Source: a virus. From it: a stretch of 52,415 nt of DNA. The notes under the pieces were generated by a model that searched no databases, had not been told where the DNA came from, and saw only the letters and a list, made by a program, of their open reading frames with translations. This document shows positions 37,447-45,925 of this stretch, one piece after another. A program made the translations under genes and the position numbers. The stretch is from positions 1 through 52,415 of the IMG/VR virus record IMGVR_UViG_3300024348_000054. One strand, 5' to 3'. Within the stretch, counting starts at the first letter, position 1, and the number at the start of each line of letters is the position of its first letter.

Positions 37447-37447
37447 A

Positions 37448-37606
37448 ATGAAAATAAACTGGATAAACTCTTGGAGACAAGGAAACAAAAAAGATGATAT
37501 TTATGATGTATCTATTAGATTAGGAAGATTTACAATACTAGAACTGTATTGTAATCCTGGTGTAGATCATAGATTTATAATATTTAACTTTGGATTTAAA
37601 TTATAA
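37448..37606 (+). CDS. 52-aa hypothetical protein with aromatic strands
   Basis: This short frame encodes MKINWINSWRQGNKKDDIYD followed by a hydrophobic strand-like part ending FIIFNFGFKL. It starts one base after the barrel gene stop, and its own stop overlaps the next start (TAATG at 37604-37608). Tight coupling on both sides supports a real gene. No family is recognised and no signal peptide is present. Confidence 0.6.
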   Translation: MKINWINSWRQGNKKDDIYDVSIRLGRFTILELYCNPGVDHRFIIFNFGFKL

Positions 37607-37818
37607 TGAATATATTTAAAGACAACAATGATTGGAATGAGAAAAGTATTATAGGGGCTATTGCTTTTGTAATAATGGTTTTTGTTATGACACTAGATTT
37701 GTTGACTGGTTGGTTAGGAAGAGACCTTGCTATAAATGAATTTGTATATGACTCATTTGTTTGGGTAGTACTTGGATGTTTTGGTATAGCAGGAATAGAA
37801 AAGTTTGCTAAAAAATAA
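37606..37818 (+). CDS. 70-aa two-helix membrane protein, holin candidate
   Basis: Two transmembrane helices (about 14-33 and 48-64) are separated by a short polar loop (GRDLAINEF) and followed by a basic end (EKFAKK). Size, topology and charged C-terminus match class II-type holins, which make inner-membrane lesions that release the endolysin. The start overlaps the upstream stop. The M15 peptidase lies about 5 kb upstream, so this is not a classical adjacent holin-endolysin pair. Other small membrane proteins in the window compete for the role. Confidence 0.65.
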   Translation: MNIFKDNNDWNEKSIIGAIAFVIMVFVMTLDLLTGWLGRDLAINEFVYDSFVWVVLGCFGIAGIEKFAKK

Positions 37819-37824
37819 AATGTT

Positions 37825-38067
37825 ATGTCTGGATTAGATATTGGCAACTATGCCATATTAGGGAATGTTGGTGATAAAACATATGAACACGTTCAGTCAG
37901 CTTCATCTACAACTTGGAGTGTGACACATAACCTAAACAAAAAACCAAGCGTTACAGTTGTAGATTCAGCTGGAACAAAAGTAATAGGAGAAGTAGAATA
38001 TATTGATGATAACAATGTAACATTAAAATTTAAATCTACTTTTTCAGGAAAAGCATATTTTAATTAA
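37825..38067 (+). CDS. 80-aa small fibre/tail protein of the THNL-VTVVDSAG type
   Basis: The short beta protein contains WSVTHNLNKKPSVTVVDSAG, then V-x-G-E-V-E-Y-I-D-D-N-N-V-T-L-K-F and ends FSGKAYFN. This is a widespread beta domain found as a free small protein or as the last domain of phage tail-fibre proteins. The C-terminus of the next gene (SVEVTHSLNTLAVMVQLYD...) is a divergent version of the same fold. It opens the fibre cluster, suggesting a fibre tip or attachment adaptor. Confidence 0.7.
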   Translation: MSGLDIGNYAILGNVGDKTYEHVQSASSTTWSVTHNLNKKPSVTVVDSAGTKVIGEVEYIDDNNVTLKFKSTFSGKAYFN

Positions 38068-38086
38068 CAGATAAAAACAAAAAGAA

Positions 38087-39328
38087 ATGGCAATTAAATT
38101 TTTACACGATCTAGATGTCCAAGGGAATATAGATCTTAATGATAATCAAGCATTAAATGCAGTATTACAGCATTTATCTACAAACCCTACAGCAGAAGAA
38201 GGTAAAATATATTATAATACTACTAACAATGTAGTAATGGCTTGTCTTGGTACAGCAACAAGTGACTGGACAGAATTATCTTTTGGTGATATAACAGAAG
38301 TTATTGGTGGAACTAGAATTGATGTTACAGGTGGTACTACTGGGGCAGCTACAGTAAACTTAGATTCATCTACTGTTTCAGAAATTACTACTAACTCTGC
38401 AAAAACTGGTCTTACAGCAGCACAAATTACTAAGTTATCATATCTGACTGTAACACAAGCTGTAGACTTAGACACAATGGAGTCTAATATTAATACTAAT
38501 AATTCTAAAGTATCTAATGTAACTACAGATTTAAGTGTAGCAGCAAGTACTGGAGATATAGTAGTAGCTTCTTCTGACGGTACTGATGCAACAATACCAG
38601 TAGTTTCATCAACTAAATCTGGTGTAATTACTCCTACACAATTAGATAAATTAAATAGCTCTGCACCAGAAGATAACCCAGCCTTAACTGGTACTCCAAC
38701 AGCACCAACTGCTGCTGCAAACACTAATACAACACAAATTGCAACTACTGCTTATGTACAAACAGAAATAACTGATTTAATAGGTGGAGCACCTGGTGCA
38801 TTAGATACACTTAATGAGCTTGCAGCTGCTATAGATGATGACGCATCTTACGCAAGTACAATTACAACTGCTTTAGGTGGTAAATCTCCAACGGCAGGTA
38901 ACACATCATTAACTACTGTAGGTACTATTGGAACAGGTACTTGGAATGGTACTGCAATTTCAACTACTTATTTAAGTGGACAATCTGGAACAAATACTGG
39001 TGATGAGCCGGATGCAAATACTACTACAAAAGGTATTGCAGAAAGAGCTACCACTGATGAAGCTAAAGCTGGAAGTGATGGCACAAGGTTTGTAACTCCT
39101 GCCGGTTTAGCTGCAAGAACATACACAACTACAATAGGTGGTGCTACATCAGTTGAAGTAACTCACAGTTTAAATACTTTAGCTGTAATGGTTCAACTAT
39201 ATGATACATCATCTTTTGATACAGTACACGCAAAAGTAGTTAGAAACCATGTTAATAAAGTTACTGTAAGTTTTAGAACAGCGCCTGCTGCTGGAGATAT
39301 TACAGTAGTAGTTACTAAGATACAATAA
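38087..39328 (+). CDS. 413-aa tail-fibre protein
   Basis: The N-terminal MAIKFLHDLDVQGNIDLND is closely matched by the N-terminus of the next fibre gene, suggesting a shared virion-attachment tag. Residues about 215-275 hold the fibre module AYVQTEITDLIGGAPGALDTLNEL followed by DDASYASTITTALG, which recurs in two further frames of this cluster. A phage-type triple-helix/beta spacer with TWNGTAISTTYL (about 285-300) follows. The C-terminal 70 residues (VEVTHSLNTLAVMVQLYD to the end) form a beta domain like the preceding 80-aa protein. It is likely a trimeric receptor-binding fibre or its base. Confidence 0.82.
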   Translation: MAIKFLHDLDVQGNIDLNDNQALNAVLQHLSTNPTAEEGKIYYNTTNNVVMACLGTATSDWTELSFGDITEVIGGTRIDVTGGTTGAATVNLDSSTVSEITTNSAKTGLTAAQITKLSYLTVTQAVDLDTMESNINTNNSKVSNVTTDLSVAASTGDIVVASSDGTDATIPVVSSTKSGVITPTQLDKLNSSAPEDNPALTGTPTAPTAAANTNTTQIATTAYVQTEITDLIGGAPGALDTLNELAAAIDDDASYASTITTALGGKSPTAGNTSLTTVGTIGTGTWNGTAISTTYLSGQSGTNTGDEPDANTTTKGIAERATTDEAKAGSDGTRFVTPAGLAARTYTTTIGGATSVEVTHSLNTLAVMVQLYDTSSFDTVHAKVVRNHVNKVTVSFRTAPAAGDITVVVTKIQ

Positions 39329-39344
39329 CCAAAACCAATGTGGT

Positions 39345-42300
39345 ATGCCAATAAATTTTCTTCATGATGTAGACATAACTGGTGACTTAACAATTAGTGA
39401 TGACGTCAGTGTTGGTGGTGATTTAACTACTACTGGAACTACATATGGTATATACCATTCTTACCTAGAGGACAGTTATTATCATGATAATTATAACGGT
39501 AGTAGAAATCTAGCAATATTTTTTAAAAATGCTAGAGCAGACCTTATTAGGTATCAACCAGTAGATAATTTTGAATATTGGAATGGTAGTGCTTGGGTGG
39601 CTGACGCTTCACAAGAATCTAATGTTGAAAAGCTTTTAGACGGTAGGCAAGATACGTCTTGGTCAGTACCATCAACTTACTACAAGTTTAGATTTACAAC
39701 AAATACAACAACCGGTTGGCCAACGCAAGCTATGATATGGATGCAGACCAGTTGGTCCGGCTCTACTTATCCAGGCGCCACAATGTTGGTAGAGGAAACC
39801 GCTGATGCAACGGCAAGCCCAGTGGTGTGGGTAACAAAGGTTACAGCTGATTTTACAAGTAGTAATGGTAACACAAACTGGGGCCTGCATGCTAGGGCTG
39901 ATGGTGCAATACACACTGGTAATGGTGACGGGGCTAATGAGACTAGAATAACAATTGATTTCTATGGTTGGTCTCCTAGTAATAGTTCTTACACGACTAT
40001 ACCATTACAAAACCTAATGATCACCTCTAATTACGCAGGCACAGAGAACACTGATTACACAAACTTATTAAATTACAACAGACAACTAACAACTAGGGGT
40101 AGTATACTTCCACATAGTAATAATCTTTATGATATAGGTACTTCTAGTAAAAAGTTTAAAGATCTATATTTACAGGGTGATATAACAGTAGGAAACTCAT
40201 ATAATACTATATATAAAGATAATGGATTTACATTTACTGATAATCAAGATTATAATATAATAAGTGGTAGTACAAAGATTTTAGATTTACATTTTAACGA
40301 ACAGAAATATTATATTAGTAACACAGAAAAAATGAGACTTAATTCTACTGGATTAGGTATTGGAACAACAAGTCCAGCTTCACTTTTACATATATATGAA
40401 GATTCGTCTACCTCTGGAACTGGAGTAGGATTGACTATTGAAAACGATGGAACTGGAGATGCTATAGCTCAATTTTTACTTACGGGAAGTAAAAGATGGG
40501 TTATGGGTATAGATAATAGTGATTCTAATAAATTTAAAATTGCAGATTCTGCAGACCTTAATACTGACGCTTTATTTACTATTGATGGTGATGGTAACGT
40601 AGGTATTGGAACAACTACACCAAGTCAAAAACTGGAGGTCAATGGATATATTGCTGCAACAAGATTTATTAATCCATCATCAACTTTAAGCTATTTGCAA
40701 TTTGATTCGCAAGATATGAAGCTAAGAGGAACGGCTTTGATTTATTTAAGTCAAGCTGGTTCTGAACAATTTAGAATTCAAGATGGAAAAGTTGGAATAG
40801 GAACATCAACTCCTGGTCAGGAATTAGATGTTGATGGTAATATTAGAACCAATAGTAGTCTTTACGTATACAATTCTGACTTATCAAAACAAACATTTAA
40901 AGTTAGGGCAGAATCTTCTACCAACTCTGGATTATTAAAATTAAGTAACGGAAGTAACTGGGGACTGTTAATGAAAGGATATAGTAACGGTCCATACATA
41001 GGATCATATTATGGTGGGAACCTAAGTATAACAGGATTTGAATCATCTGATGGTGCAACTCCATCTGCTACTAAATTAGACACATTTAATTTTGGAGGAA
41101 CAGGTGGAGCTGATGGATACCTATCACTAAATGGAGATTTAAAAGTAAATAGCAATAAGAAAATACAACTTGCATACGGTAACTCACAAACAAACGGTAT
41201 TGAGTGGACAGCTACTAAAATATCAGCAGCTATAACTCCTGTAGATACAGCTAATTATTCTAGAACAGGTTTAGGATTTTTTACAGGTGATTTCTCAGAC
41301 ACTACAACAGATGCAGCTGAACGCATGAGAATTACTAGAGCTGGAAACGTTGGTATAGGAACTACAAGTCCTAGTGAACTACTACATGTTTACTCTAGTG
41401 CGGATGATGATCCATCAATAAAATTAGAAAATGCAAGAGCTGGAGGGGATGGTTCGTTATTGTTACAACATAGAGGAAGCTCTATCACAATAGACAGCAC
41501 TGATTCAGATGATATTAACTTTAAAATGGGAGGTGGAGACATAGTTCAATTTGCATCTGATGGTAATGTTGGTATTGGGACAAGTAGTCCTTTAGGTTTA
41601 CTTCAATTAGACGATTACACGGTAGCAAGTCAAGGTAATAATACTGCTAATGGTGTAGCAAGTATTTTTACTGACAGTGGAGATGACGCCTTATATTTAG
41701 GTATTAAGAATCATGCGTATCCTAACAGAGGATATGGATTTAAAACAACAACAAACGGAGTAAATGCTGACTTTACTATTTTTGAAAAGGGATTAAATGG
41801 AGATAGATTTACTATAACAACCGGAGGAAATGTAGGTATAGGGACAACAGCTCCCGCATACGCACTACACATAAATAAAGACAACCCTTACATACAAATT
41901 CAAGACTCTTCTGCTTCAACAAGGGCCACTATGTCTGCAGGAATTTTAATGAATGATTCTACAGGTGCTAGTTCATTTGGGATAACTCAATCTAATTCCG
42001 CTGATGTATTAATAAGAGCAAACGCTGGAGACTTGAGCCTTGGTACTTTTGCAGGTACAATAATAAAGTTGGACGGAGCAAACGTTGGCATCGGCACAAC
42101 ATCACCAGCATCAAAGCTGGATGTTAATGGAACTATAACATTAAACGGAGATACTGAACATCAAATATTAAGAAGTACTTCTAGTAGTTGGGGTTTAGGA
42201 GGAGCAGATACTACATTTATATATGGTAGAAACGTCATGCTTAACTCTTATGATGATATTGTATTAAGAGCAGGTACGTCTGATGAAATTAGAATGTATG

Positions 42301-43025
42301 CAGGTAATGATTCAACAGCAAGACTTACCATAGCAAATGATGGTAACATAGCCGTAAGTGGAACAGTAGACGGTAGAGATCTAGCATCAGATGGTAGTAA
42401 GCTAGATACCATAGATACAAATGCAGACGTAACACCAACATGGGTACCAACAAGTGATCCTAGTTATTTAACAGGAACAGAAACAATTGTTGCTCCAGCT
42501 AGTATAACTCTTTCAATAGTTAGTGATACAATCAACGTAACATTTGCTGCTTCAACAACATCTAATATAGATAACTATTTAGTATTTAGTTCTGTTGATG
42601 GAGGAGATTATGGTTTAATATCTATTATACCACCAGAGGATATAGCATCTTCAATGAGCATTATAGATAATAGTTTTGATGTAGCTGGTACACAAGCATA
42701 CAGAGTATATGCTGTTAAAAATGGTAACTATTCTTCTCCAAGAACGGGTAGTATAAGTTTTTCTGCAGGTACAGTAGAAGTATATAATTTAAATGTAGTA
42801 AACTTAAATAAAGCATTTTATATACAGTGGGATCCTCCATCTAATAACTCAAGATTTGTGACAGCATATAATCTTTACAAACATGAAGCTGCTGCTACTG
42901 GTGATCTTTCAGAAGCTTCAGCTACATTAATATATAGTGGTATGAATACAAATTATATGTATTCTATAAGTGGAGCAACAAACGATAACTACCATAAATT
43001 TTGGGTAACAACAACAATAGCATAA
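39345..43025 (+). CDS. 1226-aa tail-fibre protein with GIGTTSP repeats and C-terminal Fn3-like domains
   Basis: It begins MPINFLHDVDITGDLTISDD, sharing the FLHD anchor with the upstream fibre. After an aromatic N-terminal domain (about 35-245) come repeated beta-prism-type units, each closed by V/L-GIGT-S/T-x-P followed by a hydrophobic L-x-V strand; seven copies lie between about 338 and 930. The module ISGTVDGRDLASDGSKLDTI (about 1005-1025) is common in phage fibres. The last 180 residues look like two fibronectin type III-like domains (FIQWDPPSNNSRFVTAYNLYKH-type strands). There is no signal peptide. It likely forms a long trimeric host-recognition fibre. Its stop overlaps the next start (TAATG). 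Confidence 0.83.
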   Translation: MPINFLHDVDITGDLTISDDVSVGGDLTTTGTTYGIYHSYLEDSYYHDNYNGSRNLAIFFKNARADLIRYQPVDNFEYWNGSAWVADASQESNVEKLLDGRQDTSWSVPSTYYKFRFTTNTTTGWPTQAMIWMQTSWSGSTYPGATMLVEETADATASPVVWVTKVTADFTSSNGNTNWGLHARADGAIHTGNGDGANETRITIDFYGWSPSNSSYTTIPLQNLMITSNYAGTENTDYTNLLNYNRQLTTRGSILPHSNNLYDIGTSSKKFKDLYLQGDITVGNSYNTIYKDNGFTFTDNQDYNIISGSTKILDLHFNEQKYYISNTEKMRLNSTGLGIGTTSPASLLHIYEDSSTSGTGVGLTIENDGTGDAIAQFLLTGSKRWVMGIDNSDSNKFKIADSADLNTDALFTIDGDGNVGIGTTTPSQKLEVNGYIAATRFINPSSTLSYLQFDSQDMKLRGTALIYLSQAGSEQFRIQDGKVGIGTSTPGQELDVDGNIRTNSSLYVYNSDLSKQTFKVRAESSTNSGLLKLSNGSNWGLLMKGYSNGPYIGSYYGGNLSITGFESSDGATPSATKLDTFNFGGTGGADGYLSLNGDLKVNSNKKIQLAYGNSQTNGIEWTATKISAAITPVDTANYSRTGLGFFTGDFSDTTTDAAERMRITRAGNVGIGTTSPSELLHVYSSADDDPSIKLENARAGGDGSLLLQHRGSSITIDSTDSDDINFKMGGGDIVQFASDGNVGIGTSSPLGLLQLDDYTVASQGNNTANGVASIFTDSGDDALYLGIKNHAYPNRGYGFKTTTNGVNADFTIFEKGLNGDRFTITTGGNVGIGTTAPAYALHINKDNPYIQIQDSSASTRATMSAGILMNDSTGASSFGITQSNSADVLIRANAGDLSLGTFAGTIIKLDGANVGIGTTSPASKLDVNGTITLNGDTEHQILRSTSSSWGLGGADTTFIYGRNVMLNSYDDIVLRAGTSDEIRMYAGNDSTARLTIANDGNIAVSGTVDGRDLASDGSKLDTIDTNADVTPTWVPTSDPSYLTGTETIVAPASITLSIVSDTINVTFAASTTSNIDNYLVFSSVDGGDYGLISIIPPEDIASSMSIIDNSFDVAGTQAYRVYAVKNGNYSSPRTGSISFSAGTVEVYNLNVVNLNKAFYIQWDPPSNNSRFVTAYNLYKHEAAATGDLSEASATLIYSGMNTNYMYSISGATNDNYHKFWVTTTIA
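40351..42128 (+). repeat. Seven dispersed GIGT-x-P coding repeats in the fibre gene
   Basis: Copies of a strand-turn motif coding for GIGT-S/T-x-P followed by a leucine-rich strand occur near 40360, 40600, 40800, 41360, 41580, 41840 and 42090. Spacing is irregular (about 200-560 bp), so these mark stacked fibre units rather than simple tandem repeats. The conserved codons offer short homologies for recombination between units. Confidence 0.8.
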
Positions 43026-43186
43026 TGAAAGGAGATAATAAACAATATTGGACATGGGTGAAGAATCAAAGATTAAAGGATATAGAAGCAGAGACTGTTA
43101 TAGGAAATCCTGACAGAGAATTAATGCAAATATTATTAAAAGAGCTAAAAGAAGCTGAAGATAAAATAAAAGAATACAGTGAGTAA
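43025..43186 (+). CDS. 53-aa helical small protein within the fibre cluster
   Basis: It starts MKGDNKQYWTWVKNQR and continues as a charged amphipathic helix (ELMQILLKELKEAEDKIKEY). The ATG at 43025-43027 overlaps the fibre stop as TAATG, which favours this start over an in-frame ATG 24 bases upstream inside the fibre gene. It overlaps the next gene by 8 bases. Such small coiled-coil proteins beside fibres can act as assembly chaperones, but this is inferred from position only. Confidence 0.6.
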   Translation: MKGDNKQYWTWVKNQRLKDIEAETVIGNPDRELMQILLKELKEAEDKIKEYSE

Positions 43187-44996
43187 ATTTAAAGTTAGTC
43201 CATTAGATAGAAACAACATTGTCAGCATTACAGGTGCGGGTATATATGCTCCTGACTCAGTGTGTATAGGACCTGTAATAAAAGGTGGGTCTGGTAATTG
43301 TATTGTGTCAAGTGGTAGTGGGGAATATGATGGAGGCGATAGAGTAATTGGTTTTCACAATGCTTATGATATTGATGGAGACATACTTATATCAGTTGGT
43401 TGGGGAGATGGTATTGCTGTTAGAAGATTAAACAATGATGGTAGTATGACAAAACTTTATCATGACACTCAAGGTTTATGGAGAGATACAACATCAACAT
43501 ACAATCACATGCAATCAGTAGCAATGGCTAAAGGTTGCAATAAAGCAGTTGTAATGTCTTATAATGTTTATGGTTATTCTATTATAGATTACAGTGGTGC
43601 TGTTGATGGTACCTCAAATGGAGGTAATGTTATTAGAGAAGCCAGACCAACTCACACAAATCCTACAGACTTTGTTGACGCATCAACAAATAATGACAGA
43701 AGCAATGGCTACCTTAGAAGAGCTGGTTATTGGTATGCTGGAGGTTTATGTGCAGCTGGTGAATGGGTGTATGGTTCTTCTCATGATGCACACCACTACA
43801 AAAGATACCCTAGAAGAAATTTAGCTACCGGGGCAGAAGAGATGCTTGGAGTAGCAGATAAAAAATCAGGAACTGCAGATGAAGATAGAAATGGTTATAG
43901 AGCTTTCTTATCATATGATGAAGTAAATGATAGAATGTATTATTGGAACTATGAAGGTAACGGAGGTTTTACAGTTATATTTGATGCTTCAACATCAGAT
44001 CCAGAAGTAGTATGGTGTGACATGGAAGACACTGTATCAGGGTCTAACACTTCATACACTTCAAACGGTTACATGAGAGAGTCAGGTTTATTTATTCCTG
44101 ACCCAGCTAATGCTCCTAATGTTGTTATAGCACCGGGTTATGATTACATATATAAAATAGATTATACCAATTGCTTAACTGGAGGCTTTCCAGATATAGT
44201 GCAAAGAACTTATCTTAGAAGCTTTAACACTACTGATGAACCAGGCGCAAACGGTTCTGGTATTGACTTTAACGGTATAACTAGGTTTGGTACTAAATAT
44301 CAGAAAACATCTGGTACACCTATGGATAAATTACCTGACTATACAAGTACATATATACCTTTGTCAGGTGATAGAGGATATGGTACAGTAGATGGTGGTT
44401 TCTTGAATTTAGATTTATTTAAAGTATATTCTAGAAAATCATTAACTAATTATCAAGAGGATCAAGCTAGTGTATACGGTGGAAGCGCAAGAGGTAGAAG
44501 CTGGCAATCAAGTTATGGTGTTAATATGGTACTGATGGAATCTGCTAATGGTTCTAAATATTGGATACGTATGGGTTATGGTAGTGATGGTCATTCATTT
44601 AGAATATATGCAGAAGCTACTAAACCAATGGAACTATGTGGCAACTGGGAAATAGTTTTTGGTACATTTACTTTAAATAACAATGCTAGTATAGATCTAG
44701 TTCATGTATCTCAATTGGATCAATTTTATATACCAACAAACTGTAGCTTAACAACATACGTAAGTAATAATAATGGTTCTAGTTGGGAAACATATGACGG
44801 CTCTTCTGAAATAGCACATCTTTTTTCATCAACCGGTAATCAGTTAAGAGTAAAGTTATCTGCAAGTGGACATCCTGATAAAGCTCCTTTTTATCAAAGA
44901 CAACAAGGATTATCATGTAGTTATTCATCTTTACATGCTGCAGCAAGAGATTCAAGTATAAAATATAAAGTAACCAGAAATAGACTAAGATCATGA
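43179..44996 (+). CDS. 605-aa probable beta-propeller-like tail protein
   Basis: A GTG start overlapping the upstream stop (GTGAGTAA) is used; no suitable ATG lies near. The protein is all-beta in appearance, with repeated Tyr/Trp/Gly blades such as VIGFHNAYDIDGDILISVGW, SVAMAKGCNKAVVMSYNVYGYS and FLSYDEVNDRMYYWNYEG, resembling propeller or depolymerase-like tail proteins. No catalytic residues can be pointed out. Neither the FLHD anchor nor the GIGTTSP repeats are present, so it is a different type from its neighbours, perhaps a receptor-binding head attached to a fibre. The stop overlaps the next start (ATGA). Confidence 0.68.
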   Translation: MSKFKVSPLDRNNIVSITGAGIYAPDSVCIGPVIKGGSGNCIVSSGSGEYDGGDRVIGFHNAYDIDGDILISVGWGDGIAVRRLNNDGSMTKLYHDTQGLWRDTTSTYNHMQSVAMAKGCNKAVVMSYNVYGYSIIDYSGAVDGTSNGGNVIREARPTHTNPTDFVDASTNNDRSNGYLRRAGYWYAGGLCAAGEWVYGSSHDAHHYKRYPRRNLATGAEEMLGVADKKSGTADEDRNGYRAFLSYDEVNDRMYYWNYEGNGGFTVIFDASTSDPEVVWCDMEDTVSGSNTSYTSNGYMRESGLFIPDPANAPNVVIAPGYDYIYKIDYTNCLTGGFPDIVQRTYLRSFNTTDEPGANGSGIDFNGITRFGTKYQKTSGTPMDKLPDYTSTYIPLSGDRGYGTVDGGFLNLDLFKVYSRKSLTNYQEDQASVYGGSARGRSWQSSYGVNMVLMESANGSKYWIRMGYGSDGHSFRIYAEATKPMELCGNWEIVFGTFTLNNNASIDLVHVSQLDQFYIPTNCSLTTYVSNNNGSSWETYDGSSEIAHLFSSTGNQLRVKLSASGHPDKAPFYQRQQGLSCSYSSLHAAARDSSIKYKVTRNRLRS

Positions 44997-45925
44997 GTAC
45001 TACAGTAAACGAAAGTAAAAGACATCTAGAAATAGACGCAACAGAATTTGATGGTCAATTAGACGGTACTATTAAAACTAATACTACTGCTATTACACAA
45101 TCTACAGGAGACAACTCAACTAAAGTAGCAACAACAGCTTATGCTGATGCAGTGTTACCAGGATGGGTCCCTTCATCTAATCCTAACTATCTTACAGCGG
45201 TTACAGAAAGTGATGTGACAGCACATCAAGCAGCTTTGTCAATTACTGAGTCACAAATTAATGACTTACAATCATATCTGACAGCAGTTCCTTCTGGCTA
45301 TGCTACAGAATCCTACGTACAGACACAGATAACAAATCTAGTTGACTCAGCTCCATCTGCTCTAAATACACTAGATGAATTAGCTGCAGCACTTGGGGAT
45401 GACGTAAACTTTTCCACAACAGTCACTAACTCATTGGCAAATAAACTTCCTTTAACAGGAGGAGTAATAAGTAGTAGTGGCACTGTACCTCTATATGTAA
45501 GAAGTACAGGCACTGTTTCATATTTACAATTACATAATAGTTCAACCGGTACAAACGGTGCTAATGATGGATTAACTGTTGGTTTAAATGGTTCATCTGG
45601 GTATCTTTGGTTGCGAGAAGCAGCAAATTTAAATATAGGTACAAATGATACCAGCGCTATAACAATTGATTCAAGTCAAAACTCAGCTTTTGCAGGTATA
45701 GTTTCTGTTCCTTCAGGTAAATCTTTTAGATTATATAATGCAGCAGGATCTGGTTGGGGTGAATTATATTTAGATGAAACCGCCAATAAGATACAATTTA
45801 ACAGAGGTATTCAACCTTCAGGTGATAATCAATCTGATCAACTATTAGGTACTGCAAGTAAAAGATGGCACACGGTAAATGCTGGGCAATCGTTGCTACT
45901 GGTGAAGTTGAAGCAACTAGTTTAG
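44993..45925 (+). CDS. 5' part of a large fibre gene, broken by a frame change at its end
   Basis: The 310-aa frame has a normal ATG overlapping the upstream stop (ATGA). It contains the fibre module ITNLVDSAPSALNTLDELAA...DDVNFSTTVTNSLANKLPLTGG (about 112-155) and beta-prism units to LLGTASKRWHTVNAG (about 284-298). After that, the last 12 residues are unlike any fibre sequence. The expected continuation (IVATGEVEATSLDINGAADI) is found in the -1 frame of the same DNA. The intact product would therefore run on into the next frame to 51042, giving about 2016 aa. Confidence 0.78.
   Translation: MSTTVNESKRHLEIDATEFDGQLDGTIKTNTTAITQSTGDNSTKVATTAYADAVLPGWVPSSNPNYLTAVTESDVTAHQAALSITESQINDLQSYLTAVPSGYATESYVQTQITNLVDSAPSALNTLDELAAALGDDVNFSTTVTNSLANKLPLTGGVISSSGTVPLYVRSTGTVSYLQLHNSSTGTNGANDGLTVGLNGSSGYLWLREAANLNIGTNDTSAITIDSSQNSAFAGIVSVPSGKSFRLYNAAGSGWGELYLDETANKIQFNRGIQPSGDNQSDQLLGTASKRWHTVNAGQSLLLVKLKQLV

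Noticed and set aside
38212-38724. 170-aa minus-strand open frame
   Set aside because: It is antisense to the clear tail-fibre gene, has Val/Thr-rich low-complexity content derived from fibre codons, and lacks a start context.
40351-42128. CRISPR-like or tandem non-coding repeats
   Set aside because: The repeats are irregularly spaced, in frame, and vary at third codon positions; they are protein repeats of a fibre.
45865-45885. ATG at 45865 as a genuine start of a separate fibre gene
   Set aside because: The first seven codons re-read the end of the upstream frame, and the fibre repeat homology spans the joint.
45881-45890. Programmed -1 ribosomal frameshift
   Set aside because: No X-XXY-YYZ heptamer is present (GCT GGG CAA), and the in-frame alternative would add only 12 non-fibre residues. 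A lost base is simpler, though not proven.
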